DNA of 64,000 nucleotides, taken from the NCBI RefSeq assembly GCF_033439725.1, contig NW_026944389.1, positions 310,001 to 374,000 of the forward strand, in the 5' to 3' direction. Below the pieces are notes generated by a model. It saw only the letters and a program-made list of their open reading frames with translations, was not told the DNA's origin and made no database searches. The position numbers and the translations under genes were made by a program. Source of the DNA: Neurospora tetraspora (taxonomy: Eukaryota; Ascomycota; Sordariomycetes; Sordariales; Sordariaceae). This document shows positions 34,071 to 46,638 of the stretch, piece after piece (the first letter of the stretch is position 1; every line of letters starts with the position of its first letter).

Positions 34071-37000
34071 AATAAATGTTAATTGAAAAATAATCGGTCC
34101 ATAAACAGTTATACGAAGGTAACAAAATTGTTAAAATTTATAATAACGACGTTAATTTATTTAAAATCCCAAAAATTAATTATTATTATATAATTGTAAT
34201 AGTAAATAAAAATAAATAGTTAATAGAAAAATTTAGCAGCGTCGAAAATAGAGAAGAATTTCTTACCGATTATCATATTAATAATATCCTTTTAATCGGG
34301 TAACGGATATATATCCGAAATAGTAATACTATTTAATAATCGGAGGTTAATAATAGTACGACCCTTATTAACCCTATTAATTTTCGGCTAAATAATAGAT
34401 ATAGAGTATATAGTAAGCGTAAACTATAATATAAAAAATGTTTTTCTTTAAGCGTATATCTTATTGTATTCTTCATTAAAGAATTTACGATCTTTAAATC
34501 TAAAAAGGTAAAGTCTAACGATTTTCTACTAATTTTACTACCCTTTGACGAAATTAATATCTATTTTATCTTCCTTCTATATAGGAACGATCCCCTCATT
34601 TCTAAAAACGTTAATAGATTTATTTAGGAGGCTTTTAACTTATTAAGCAAATTTGGGATTAATATTATAAATATTAATACCTATTTAGAAAAGAATACAT
34701 TTAATATCATTAAATTTATTAAATCCGTAAAACGGGACGTTAAAAACTACTTTACGAATTATAATTTCCTTATCGTCCTTTATACTTTCGTCAATATATA
34801 TAGCGTACTACTCCAGAAAGAATCTAATTTAAATTATTGCGGCTAAATATATTACGTCCGAAGCGTTAATAAATATCGTTTTTCTAATAACTTTAAGTAA
34901 AGGACATATAAGTATACTAGTTCAAATATTTATAAGGATAAAAAGTAATTCGTTAAATTAATTAAAATACGGGATTACTTTATATATTTTACTATTTACG
35001 GTAACGTCTAATAAGAAAGGATACTAAATATAAAAATTATATACCGGGCGTTTATTTTAACTTTAATAATTACTAAATTGGACGCTATAATATATGAAAA
35101 GACTACTTGACTAGTTTAAAAGAAAAGTTGTATCGTTTTTAGCGAAAATTTGGGTAATAAGCGTATCCTCCCTTACCTCCTCTTTTTTGGAAAAAACTTC
35201 GCTGCGCACTTTTATACTAAAGATAAATCGAAAAGAGTAAAGAATAATATTAAAATTAACTTTTATTCCGTAATGGCAAAGGAAATTAGTATTTAATAGT
35301 ATATTCGGGCCTAATTTGTTAATAATTAAAGCGGATATTTAAAAGTAATTATTAATTATAATACTATTAATTTTTCCTTCTATATGAAAAATAAATTTAG
35401 TAAGAATATTAATTACCGTTTTTAAATTAATTTCCTTTATAATGTTCAACGGAATTAAAGAATGTTAAATACCAGTAAAAAATTATTAATAAATATACGA
35501 TTTACTACAATTAATAAATAACCTAAATTAAAGTATATTGTAATTAATAATATACTTAGGCTAAGTTTAATATTAATTTATAAATATAAAGTATTTTTTA
35601 AATAATTTAATTCTCCGTTTCGTAATATAATATTAGGAATAACTTCGATAATTTAACCTTCAGTAAAAACAAGTAAATAATATTAACTTTGATATATAAT
35701 ATCCAATAAAGTTAATTTCCAACGCTCTACTAATACGAGTAATCTTACTTCGATATCCGTATTTCTTACTTTTCCGACCTATTCGAACATTTCCCAAAAA
35801 CCTTTCGAAATTATAATTTAAAATTTAAACAAGAAATTAAACGACCTATAAAACGCCTAGGCTACCTCTAAACGTTTAAAAATCGCCGTAAAACTAGGAT
35901 CGGATAATAAATTTAATCATAGGGTTACTATATAGCCCTCGGCGGAAGCACTTTTAATTGCGTTTTTATTAGGAATAGCGGCCGGGTACGCGGGTTTAAG
36001 CGTCGGTTAAGTAATTAAAATAATATTATTAGAAGATACGAAAATAACGAAATTAATGAGATTAGTAAAATAAATAAAAGACTTATTATTATATTTAAAG
36101 GCCGACATATCTATATAAGAATTATTTAGTTCCTCCTCGAAATTATAAATAAAATTCTAGCCTTCGCTTTCGGATTTGGATATTTTATTATCGGCGTTAA
36201 ATTCATTACTATAAATATTAATCTAATTAGTATAAATATAGTAACTGTCCTTATAGAACTACCGCTTACTAAACCATTTATTTTAACGATAGAAGCGAAT
36301 ACTATTATTACCCAAACGGTCGTAATTACGATTATCCTAACTAAATTGATTATCAAACTTATTATTTTTAAATCTATTACCGTTATTATTATTATTAAAC
36401 CGATCATTAGAATCTTAATTATTAAAACGCTTATTATTTTTATCCTTCGAATTATCGCAGTCGCCCTAATAAGCAAAAACTTCCCTAAAATTTACTAGCA
36501 CTTCATTAGAAGCGGCATTAAAGGAACTCTCATTATAATCGGTACTTATAAATATTTAGAAAATAGAGCGCAAAGCCTTCGAAAAATTAATTAGTTCGCT
36601 ACGTACCACTTCGGCCTTCTTAATAGTTATATCAACGTAACTACTAAATTATACGCCCTATTATAATTTAATGTAATGGGATTTCAATTTTGGGTATAGG
36701 CTATTCTATAGACGAATATAAAGTTAGAAATTATTATTATTACCCTATAAACGAGGGTATATACATATTTCTATAGAATAATCGTATAAAATATAATTAC
36801 TTTTCCTATTTATTTCCGCGGTAAATTTATACGTATTTAATTATTTCTAGGCTTCGTTAGGCCTAACCCCGAAAATTGAATTAAAAGCGTCGGTAATCCT
36901 ATTAAAATTATTATAAAATTTATTACATTTAAAGCTAAAAAGCGTATTAATTTATTAAGAAAGGGCGGCTCTACGTAATAATACTTAAATATTATTAATA

Positions 37001-37505
37001 ATAATTTTACAACGCTTAGTATAAATGAGCGAAGCTTTGTAAATAGCGTTAAAGAAAAATCTATAATTGGTATAAATATTAATTTTACTATTAGTATAGA
37101 TACATTTCTTCTTTTTATTTTTATCCGCATTAAGATAAAATATTCCGACGTTAAAGAATTTTTATTAAATAACTTTATTATTAAAATTCCCGTTAAATAT
37201 ATAGGAACGTTCGTTAATTTAGTTCTCTAATCAATTAATTCTTTTTAATAAGTTAAAGATAATTTTATTAAGCGTTCCGGAGTCCGATATCGTACTACTA
37301 TTATTAGGATTAGCTAAATGGTAGGAAGAATTAATAAAAGGGGATTCGGCGAAATATACCGTCGGCTATTAAAGATTAACAGGCTAAATAAAAATTTAAT
37401 ATAGTTAATAAACGAAGGGTTAAACTGGAAGGGGACTTTATATTTAAGGAGAAGTTTTAGGGATTTAATGCTTGGAAGTTTAGATTTAAAGTAAAAGAAT
37501 TTAAT

Positions 37506-37767
37506 TGTTATGGGGCTAGAGTCCAAGAGTTAAGCTTAGCTGTTGCCAAGCCAGCCGCATGCAGCTGGCCAGCGCTAAGGCCAATGCACCCCCTCTGGTT
37601 GGCTGGACCCACCCGACTGCCTGGCCTGCCTGGCCCGTACGCCGCACCTTAAAACCTTGTCTCAACTGCATCCTTTTGGTGTAGTCTTCCTTCTTACTCT
37701 CTTTATCAAATATAACATTTCAACCATACGACTACTCGCTATACTCAACTCATTCAAATCCGTTATA
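37506..37767 (+). repeat. Left LTR of nested element
   Basis: Starts TGTTATGGGGCTAGAG and ends CCGTTATA. It aligns along its whole length with the right LTR, with differences that are almost all C/T or G/A transitions. It is the less mutated of the two at its start. Confidence 0.9.
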
Positions 37768-39508
37768 TTATATTTAACTATCTTATCAACCTTCATTACC
37801 TCGCCTACACGCCCAAAGAGTCTCCCTACCTCATTATTCTCATCTTCTCTAATAACGAACCTTTTTATTTACATTGCTTACTATCCGGATCCCCGTCCCT
37901 CTCGATAATAATACTAGCCACCTTCCCCGCGATCCCTTAGTCTTAGGACCCTTAGGAACGTCTATAGTAATTCAAGACCGCCTTCTAGACGTTACTAACC
38001 AAAGTTATCTCGAGACCCGTCGCCCTAAAATCCGTACTCCCTTAACTTAAAAGGTTCTCAAGCAATAAAAAGGAATTTAAAACCTAGGTTTTAAGCGCAC
38101 AGGCTAAACTCCATATAGATGGGCACGCCATTAGCGATATAAAAACGCAATTCTACTACCTACTCTCCTACCTTTCGTCCGCTGTTAAAAAACTGTTAGT
38201 AGCCTTTGCCAGCGCGCTTAGGACCCGAACCCCCCATCAACTTATCGACAAACTTAAACTTACATATAGGGACCCCAACGCTATTAAGAGGGCTGGTTAA
38301 AAGTTCTACCGATTTCGTTAGAAAGTAGGCGAATTAATAGCCGCTTTCCTCGCCCGCTTCGAAGAAGTATTCTATCGTATTCGTACTAATTCTTAATTAG
38401 AGGTAGCAAAAATCAACTAACTAACTTCGGCCTTAAACCATAACTAGAAACAGCGCCTCTCAGACTAAACCGACGTACCTAAACAATATTCTCCACTATT
38501 AAAATATCTTTATCGTTTTAATAGCAATACCTTTCTTTTAACCTCTACCTCCTCGTCTTCGTCTCAAAGGCATACCCCGGTTAAAAATAACGGTAATCCT
38601 ATAGACACCTCCATTAATACTTCGGTAACCTCGTCGAAACCGTCGCCGTCCCAAAAACAAAAGAACAAATAGAAGCGGGAGGGCAAGTATACGAACTATA
38701 GGAGTAGCTCCCACTAGTTCAAGCAATACAACAAGACTAAAATAAACAACGTTCGTATTAACAACCCGGTTAGGGGCTTAGGCGGTTACAACAACGATAA
38801 TCAAGAAGAGGAGCTCTCAAACTAAGTAAGGACTTATTAAAGTCGACCCTAATAATACTAGGGGTAAAGGAGCGCCACCATATCCAAAAGGAAAGACCTC
38901 AAATTAGCTTACCAAAGCATACCATCTGCTAATCAAATAGGCAGGTCACATAGCAATACCCTTCGCCGCCCAACCACATTAGTGCCTATTCGAAACGCAA
39001 CCGATAGAAGGAACAGGTATTACATTTCGTAGGCACAAGAATTACTAAGGCCGTCCTTAGCGAAAGAAAAAGAAGGCAGCCGATTATTAGCAAGAGAAGT
39101 AAAGTAATATAAAATACTGGGTAATAACCTTAATTTGATTATTTCCATCACAAATTACTAATATAACACAGCAAAAAAGGTTCCCTAATAAGCAAGGTCT
39201 AAAAATATCCCCTAATTTAATCTTAATACCTTGGCTAGGGCGCAACTCTATATAAATAACGGCGGGCACGTCGTCACCGACTCGGGTAGTAGGCAAGTAA
39301 TTGTGCAGCGTTTATTTGGGAACTTAATATAAATACTTTTCTTAGTATTATTAATTTTCTTCCCCGTTGAAATAGGTATTTGGTTGGGTATAGCTAATTA
39401 ACTAGATTTTAATTCTTTTGGTATATTTTAACTGCGTAGTATTTAGTGCGGTAGACCGTAGAGTCCGATTCTACGGGCCCTACTCTCCAAAGGGGAGCAA
39501 GGGGGTAA

Positions 39509-39770
39509 TATCATAGGGCTAGAACCCAGGGGTTAAACTTAACTATTACCAAGCCAGCCGCATACAGCTAGCTGGCGCTAAGGCCAATACACCCCCTCTA
39601 ATTGGCTAGACCCACCCGACTGCCTAGCCTGCCTAGCCCGTACGCTACACCTTAAAACCTTATCTCAACTACACCCTTCTGGTACAGTCTTCCTTCTTAC
39701 TCTCTTTATCAAATATAGCATTTCAACTATACGACTGCTTGCTATACTCAACTCGTTCAGATCCGTTACA
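39509..39770 (+). repeat. Right LTR of nested element
   Basis: Starts TATCATAGGGCTAGAA and ends CCGTTACA. Its length is identical to the left LTR (262 bp). The canonical TG...CA ends are each preserved in only one of the two copies, consistent with transition mutation after insertion. Confidence 0.9.
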
Positions 39771-41564
39771 TTAATGAACGATATTTTTAGCCTACTAACG
39801 GGAATAATAATTAGGTGGCGGAGCTTATTCAATTTACTAACGAGCGGGATAATTAAATATTATAATATTATATATAATCGGAATAGGACGTATTCTAATT
39901 ACCAGTATATAAATTATTAAGTAATCCGTATTCGGATAATAACTTCCGTCCTTCTTAATAAATAATCGGTTAGGAAGTGGCAAATTTTACAAATTTTCCG
40001 TTAGGGGCCGCCGGTTATCGCAGTTAATACGAAAATAGTTTAATTAATTAGTAATGTTAGTAATATATAGGTTTCGGGCCCCAATTATAATACTATAATA
40101 TAGCGGTATTATACGCTAATTTTAATTAATAATATAGACGGTACTTAAGGTTAGACTGTTCTAAATAGCGCGAACAATATATTAATGAAGCTTAATAAAA
40201 TAAATCGGAAAAATATCGGTTATAATCGGAATGGGTTATGCAAATTAGTATTCTTACTATTATTTTACTACGAATCGAACCAACGCCTCCGTTTAAATTA
40301 TATTAACAAAGTACATGATAGCCGGGTTAGTAGCGAATTACTCAGTAAAATTAGTAGCGACTTATATAATCGAATTAACGCGTAAAATAATACATTCTAT
40401 TGGAAATATAGGATAAATATTTTAATTAGCCGGAATTAATAGTAAGGAAAGCGGTATTGGGACCTAAATCGGATCGATAGGAAGAGCGTCGGCTATTTTA
40501 ATAATATCCGTAAAATTAGTACAAGGAGCGTCGGTTATTTTACCAGTATTAGAAAAGTTGCTAACAAATTAAAATTAGGAGCCTATCTCAAATACATTGA
40601 TATTAAGAGGAATTAGCACTTTAACGGCTTATTTAATTATATCGTTGGTAATTTTACGATTATTAATTTTAAATTAATTTATATAATTATAATAATACTT
40701 CTTCCTAAATTAATAAATTTAACGGTCCTTATCCTTAGGAAATAATTAAGTTTCGTAACTTAGGACCGGATAATTTTTAATTAAGCAGCGATATTTTCGT
40801 AGGATAAATTAAACTTCTTTATCGACTATATCTATATTAATAACCTAACTTATATTAAAACTTTAATTCTTATTCTTCGTAGCCTAATCTTCGTCGGTAA
40901 AAATTTAATTTATTTTATTAAAATAAAGTTTGGCTAGCTTAATAATAAAATCCTAAGCAATAATATAAAAACATTTTTTATAGTAAAATTATTTTTAGAA
41001 TATAATATAATTGATAATTTACCACGCCTTACATAATCATTAATTATCCTATAATTCAAAAATTGCAATTGGAATAGAATCATTATTATTTATTATAGTG
41101 AAAGTATACTTCGAAACTAGTAAGGATAATAAAAGAATTATAAAGAAAGGGGAGTTTAAAGAATTAGAATAGGTAATATATTTGGTTTTAGGATAGGAAA
41201 TTTAATAATTATATTAAAACTATCGAAACGAAGAGTAAATCTCCCCCCTTTACAAAAGGAAAAGAGAAAAAGAATAAAGAATAATAAGGTCGGTTTAAAA
41301 CTAAGCTACAAGTACTATTTATTATACGAAGACGTACTTTATAAGTAATACTAATAGAAAATAAGAGAATAAGTAACTAATTATTAAATAGAATAATAAT
41401 ACGTAACGATTAGCGATAATCTCATTAAAAGAAGTGAAGATAATAATTATCGACAGCCTTAATTTGAAACCTCACACACGACTTTATAGAGCGTAAGTAA
41501 AATAAATAATAGGTTGTAAAATAATAATTAACTAATCCGTTAATCTTAATAGAAACCAATGGGG

Positions 41565-41685
41565 TAAACACTCTTATATACTGTAATATACTCAAATGAG
41601 CATGCCCATGCTTGACTCAGCATATGTCACGACAGGGTGGAGATATCTAGGCACCGCCTGGAATATCTCCTGATAATTAAAAAAA
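41565..41685. other. Short GC-normal island in the RIP block
   Basis: About 100 bases (around ATGAGCATGCCCATGCTTGA and GTCACGACAGGGTGGAGATA) keep many CpA and TpG steps while the flanks are fully AT-rich. The TGTCACGACAGGG string resembles the start of some LTRs. It may be a fragment of a later insertion that was too short for RIP. Confidence 0.4.
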
Positions 41686-41889
41686 GCGAAAGAAAACTTC
41701 TTCTAGTATAAGTAATTAAACGCTATAGCCGATAAATATAAATCTTTAATCGACAATAGTATATAGGATTTAATAGAAATTATATTAAGAATATATATCC
41801 TTTGCGGTAAATAGGTTTATAAATTCAAATGAAGGCTAAATAGCGAAGTTATTAGATGAAAACGTAGTAAATAATATATAATTTCGAAT

Positions 41890-43340
41890 AAATCGAAGGC
41901 ATAATTTATTTTAAAACGTTTATATTTATCGTTAAACTAATAAACTATAAAATCCTATTCGCTATTACTATAATTATAAACTTCGAAATTAAATAGATAG
42001 ACGTTAAAACAGCTTTCCTATATAAGAATATAGAGGAGACGATCTATATAGGATAACTACCAAAATTTATTAATAGATTTAGAAAAGTATATATATTAAA
42101 TACAACCCTTTACGGATTTAAATAAATACCTAAGGTTTAATTTAATACCCCTATAATAATATTAAAAAACTTTAATTATAATCCTATTACTATTAATTAC
42201 GGAATCTTCTCTAAAGCTAGCATTTTCGTAGCTATTTACGTAGACGATCTATTAATTATAGGTAAGGATAAAGCCGAGATTTAGAATCTAAAAGAGGTAT
42301 TAATTATTAAATTCTAAATAATAGATTTAGGTCTATATTTTTACTATTTTAGTATTTGTATTACTCGGAATAAATGGGATAAAATTATTTATTTCGATTA
42401 ATAGAGATATATTAATAAAGCCCTAGCTTAATTTGGTATAATATATTATAACCCGACGGATACGCCGATGATAACCGACTAGCTTAAGAAGGCCGGTAAT
42501 AATTAATAAATTAAGAAAATTAGGGTAATAATATATTAATTAATTATTAGATCCCTAATATATATTATATTAGGTATTAGATTAAATATTGTATATATAA
42601 TTCCAATATTCGCTCGATATATTACTAACCCTATTAAAGTTTACTTCTATATATTAAAGAAGGTATTTATATATTCTAAAAGTATTCGGGACTAAATATT
42701 AGTATTCTCCAGGGAATTAAACCCTCTATTAAAGTTTTTTAATTTTTACTAGGCTAGCAACTATAATACTAAAAAGTCTACTTCTAATTTTATATTTAAC
42801 CTTAGTAATAAAATCATTAATTAGAATTCGAAAAGGCAATAAACGGTAGCTTTATCTTCAACGGAAATAAAATATATAGGATAAATACTAGTAACCAAGG
42901 AGGCAATTTCATTAAAAAGATTATATACGGAATTTAACTCTAGTCTTCGAAAGGGAAGTAAGGATAATATAAAGGTAATTATTATTTATTATAATAATTA
43001 AGGAGCTATATTACTTATAAAGAACCTAATATAATACTAACGGATAAAATATGTCGATATTTAATAGTATTTCGTACGTAAAAAGGTTAAAGACGGTTTT
43101 ATTAACCTTATTTATATACCGACGGAGGAGCAAATAACTAATAAACTAACTAAACCGTTTACTAAAAATTAATTTTTACGTTTTAAAGATAATTTTAACT
43201 TTATTAATTAAAATAGGGTATCAAGGAACTTTAAGAAGGATATAGGTATTATTAATTTACTTACTAGTAAAGAATTAGATTCTAGTAGCGACGATAACGA
43301 ACGTTAACGGATATAGAATAAGGAAAAATTTTAATATTAT
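41890..43340 (+). mobile_element. Ty1/Copia reverse transcriptase-RNase H relic
   Basis: The plus strand reads degraded Copia pol: IDVKTAFLY near 42000, the active-site motif FVAIYVDDLLIIGKDKAEI near 42230-42285, then RNase H sequence around 42800-42890 (SKRQQTVALSSTEIKYI, with a stop where Trp is expected) and the end EEQITNKLTKPFTKN near 43130-43170. TAA and TAG replace expected Gln and Trp codons. A purine tract (AAGGGGGAG) near 43351-43359 probably marks the start of the 3' LTR. Part of the DNA at 39.8-41.6 kb may be its integrase or gag region, but I cannot show that. Confidence 0.82.
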
Positions 43341-43510
43341 TCATATTTAATAAGGGGGAGTACTAAATATTTTAGATTCTCATAATATTAAACCTTATAT
43401 ATTAGCTTTATTAAGGCTCTATTTAAGTACTGGTATAAGGGTAGATAAGGGTAGATAAGGGTAGATAAGGTAAGCATGTATAATAGGGATAATTACATCG
43501 CGTAGATCTA

Positions 43511-45715
43511 GCTCTCTCTTATTGAATAATATGGCTTTTCTCCCACTCTTTTGTATATATTTTGATATTTCGACTTCGTTATTGTCAATCGGTCGTTGGC
43601 AAAGGGTGGCCGGTGGTATTCGAAGCCTCAGTTCAACACAAACGCTGCCTATAGGAGTCGATCGCCGCGAGGCAGGCATCGCTCGCTTGTCATTCTCCAT
43701 GTTCGATTATGCGATTGTCGTATCTGCCGCATGATCTCATTGCTGTCAAACGTGAAAGACGAGATTTGCAAGACGGCCGAAGGATGCGATGGTACATGTC
43801 GATGGGGGCGTCGTGTAGACGACATGTGCTCTCTCATGTTAAAAGATTTTGATAGAAGTGTGTAAAATGTCGACTAGCAAGGACAAGAAGAGGAAGAAGT
43901 TAGCAAGCGTGAGCAGAATATTTAGCAGTGTAAGCGAGTCCATGATGGCTGGAGACTGAAGAATGGCCCAAGGGAAGTCAGCTTGGAGGAAAAGGTGTGT
44001 GTAAGGAACCAGAGCGAGAGAAAGGAGGTGGGTAAAGCCATGAACTTATAGGTTTCACGTTCTCGAGAATGACATGCACGTGTCGCCAAAAGACCAGTTT
44101 GTCCTCACTGTAGAATGCTCTTTGAATGCGTTTCCTTGAATTCAGTTCCTGTCGAGTGATCTTGAGCATCCTGCAGCCATCTTGTTGTGCGTTTATTCAT
44201 GCATCGTCAGCGGTTATCATGCTGCCATGCATACTGTGTTCCAAATCCTGATAAACTTCCCCTCCCCGGACGTTGAAGGTGCCCAAACAGCGCCCAATAT
44301 AAGCACCCATGTCATATCCCTTTGCAGCCGAGCAGTCGTTCCTGTTGCTGCCGTCCTTTTCGCGTGCCATTGCTCGTAGGAGTCGCAACGTTTCCTTACG
44401 CCCCTGAGGCCCTCCCATCATCCTTGTCGCCTCGTCTGTTTTCTCCATGTTTATCCTTCTTCTTTTGTGGCCGCTGCAACACTCCTCTGCCCCGTGCATG
44501 TTCTCCTTTTTCTCTTGTATCCCCTGTGACTTCTTTCGACAAGCACCAGCGCTTGGCCGTCCATCGTCGTTCATGTTCCCACTGTCTGTTCCACACAAGC
44601 GGACCGAACATGGATGAGAAATCTGGAGTGACCAATCACATCAATGTCTGACACCCACTTGGGAAGGTGGACACAACGCTACTGCAGCCACAAACCGAAG
44701 TCTATTTGGACGTCGTGTGATGGTAGGAAACAGTATCGAGGGTTTGAATAGGGTCGGAAGACAGCAACATCGGGGTTCGCGAATGGCATGGGAATGAATG
44801 CCAGCGTTCGGGCGGCTGCATTAACTCTATCCATGCGGGAGATGGGCAGCAAATACGTCTTTCCGAGTTCGGTCGATAGTTTCGGACATGAGTAACGACG
44901 CGTCGCTCGGTTCGGTGAATCGGTGGGCTGTGCTGTGCTGTGCATGGGATACGATGTACGCAATGCGCTCGAATGGACTTGCAGAACCATGGAAATGGTC
45001 GAAGTCGGAATCTGATTACACATAAGAGTCAGCCATGGGACACCACTAGTAACCAAAACAATGTGGAAGACATGGCCACAACGCTCATCTCTTCCTTCGA
45101 TCACTTCCCCAGCTCCCTGCTCCCAAGGCCACAAGACATAAACGGACTATGCGGAACGGACCGCCCTAGTCTTCTGAACCTTGATGTCGATCGGACCGGA
45201 GATCAATCATCGGCAGGCAAACGGTCTTGGTGGGTCACGGGTATCAATCGTGTAAGTCAGGTATGAGGATGGAACGCAGCGGTCGGTATGGGCCATTCGA
45301 GCTTCGGGGCTATCTTCGGGGATAGGAAACGTCGGTGCCAATTCCTTGCGCGCCTTTGATCGTTCATCGCAATGATGATACTCCCAGTGAGCTCTTTGGA
45401 GTGGTACGGTACTGATTTGTGCAGTCAGCTTGGGTAACCTCTAGATTCAGATGATATGACACGAGAAGCCCCCACTGGGTACAAAGGGACATCATGAAAC
45501 TTGGTATCCGAACGGCCCCACGCGTCCTGATCTTCCCATCGGCGAAAAGGCTGCCGCACCCACGACGGCCGTTATGTGATCCGATCGCGGTCCGCGCAAT
45601 GTTATTTTGACGACATCGCTGGTAGTACCTGGCGAATGACGAGACCAGAGTCGGAACCACGCTTCCCTACGCAGCTAAGTATGATGCTTGTCTTCAAGCA
45701 TCGGAGCCAGCACAA
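43511..45715. other. Degenerate region right of the RIP block
   Basis: Composition is normal again. A 12-bp repeat GGGTAGATAAGG (three copies, 43439-43475) sits at the block edge. Longer frames on the minus strand (44197-44598, 44679-45134) and overlapping plus frames show no known domain, and I cannot decide which, if any, is coding. No RNA gene is seen. Confidence 0.4.
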
Positions 45716-46638
45716 TTGACAACGGGTTTAATCGAAGTCTTCTTGGAAGCAAAAGCCTCTGACCGTTCAGCAGGCGGGCATATCGTCGCTGTACTGGGCG
45801 GGCTGGCCGTGGGATATTGGCAGATGATCTTGCAACTGCTGCGATTGGGTCGCCGACTTCCAATTGTTTCGCGGGTTCGATCGTGTGATCTCGATGTCGA
45901 CGCCGACTCCATCGTCGCCTGTACCGTCAACTCGAACCGCATAGGCATCATGGGTGGTTGGCATCTCTTGCCCTGAAGGGATTTCTCTGGGGCGTAAAAG
46001 CATGAGGGCAGGGTCATGAGAGAGCGGGCGCCTCCTCAGTGTGTGGATTGGTCGACAATTTGGGCGGAGGGAGCGTCCTTAGTGGACATCGGAGAAGCGG
46101 CCTTCTCTCTCGGCGACCGGATCAATCGGGCAATCGAGTGTTTTCGCGCGGCGCGGTCAATGACCAAGAAGGGGAGCGCACTTCTCGGCGGGCACATGCT
46201 CTTTGTCGAGGATCCGACGAGTGATGGCTTTGTGGTCAGCGTGGTTCGACAATAAAGAGAGAGTGAGCGGGTGGTGGTGAGCTTTGACCAATCGACAGGG
46301 GATGGTAAACAATGGGCTTGGCAGGGTGTTGTGGCGGGGAGGACAAACCTGAGAAATGAGGTGCTGGTCGAGTATGGCACAGCAATCAATCGCTCCTCGA
46401 TTATGTTGCTGGGATTGCCAAGGCATGAAGGTGAGTCGGGACCTCTTTCCAGCAATTGTTTCCGCAATCGAGTCGTTGGTTTTCAGAACCTGAAAGGCAA
46501 GTGGCACCGGTCAGCTTAGGAAGGTTCGACCCTCTCGATGCGGACAATGCCGCGCTTGCCAGGGCTTGGCAACAAGAAGAGCAACCTGCTGTCGGTAATC
46601 ATCGGCTGATATCTCACCCAAGGGCTGAGTGTTGCTAG
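45716..46638 (+). pseudogene. Possible decayed gene of unknown family
   Basis: Three segments lie in one frame on the plus strand. The first is 45716-45976 (GGHIVAVLGGLAVGYWQMIL and DADSIVACTVNSNRIGIMGG). The second, 46016-46255 (WSTIWAEGASLVDIGEAAFS), ends in TAA. The third follows directly at 46256-46428 (ERVVVSFDQSTGDGKQWAWQ and NEVLVEYGTAINRSSIMLLG). A GTGAGT donor near 46430 and TTTTCAG acceptor near 46486 then connect in phase to EPERQVAPVSLGRFDPLDAD, which runs to 46638. The TAA at 46253-46255 would derive from CAA by one C-to-T change. Stops also separate the first two segments. The continuity suggests an old gene inactivated by transitions, but I do not recognise it, and minus-strand frames overlap. 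Confidence 0.3.

Larger units (their letters stand above)
37506..39770 (+). mobile_element. Nested LTR retrotransposon with gag only (2265 bp)
   Basis: Two 262-bp direct repeats (37506-37767 and 39509-39770) bound the element. A 5-bp target duplication TTAAT (37501-37505 and 39771-39775) flanks it. A polypurine tract (AGGGGAGCAAGGGGG) lies just before the right repeat. The 1741-bp interior has a gag-like frame near 38300-38900 (for example LTSALNH, then KYLYRFNSNTFLLTSTSSSS) in which expected Trp codons are now TAG or TAA. No reverse transcriptase is seen, so it is non-autonomous or internally deleted. It is richer in GC than the DNA around it, so it landed in the block after the older elements had been degraded and then suffered milder RIP itself. 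Confidence 0.9.
30076..43510. repeat. 13.4-kb AT-rich RIP-degraded transposon block
   Basis: Base composition changes sharply at about 30076 to very AT-rich DNA, dominated by TAAT, TATA and ATTA words, with CpA and TpG depleted. It returns to normal after about 43480. Reading frames are full of TAA and TAG at positions where Gln and Trp are expected. This is the signature of RIP, which mutates C to T in duplicated DNA during the sexual cycle of Neurospora-like fungi. No host gene is seen inside. Recognisable pieces are listed separately. The parts 30.1-33.2, 34.1-37.5 and 39.8-41.5 kb are RIP-degraded and I cannot classify them on their own. Such blocks usually form constitutive heterochromatin. 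Confidence 0.92.

Noticed and set aside
36126-37130. Ile/Leu-rich minus-strand frames that look like membrane proteins
   Set aside because: They lie in RIP-degraded AT-rich DNA, where ATT and TTA codons create false hydrophobic frames.
43439-43475. GGGTAGATAAGG repeat considered as a telomere-like or CRISPR-like array
   Set aside because: Only three directly adjacent copies without spacers are present, and it does not match the TTAGGG telomere repeat. It is a simple tandem repeat at the block edge.
44197-45134. Minus-strand frames of 133 and 151 aa
   Set aside because: Some stretches look protein-like, but plus frames of similar quality overlap, and no splice structure or homology supports a call.
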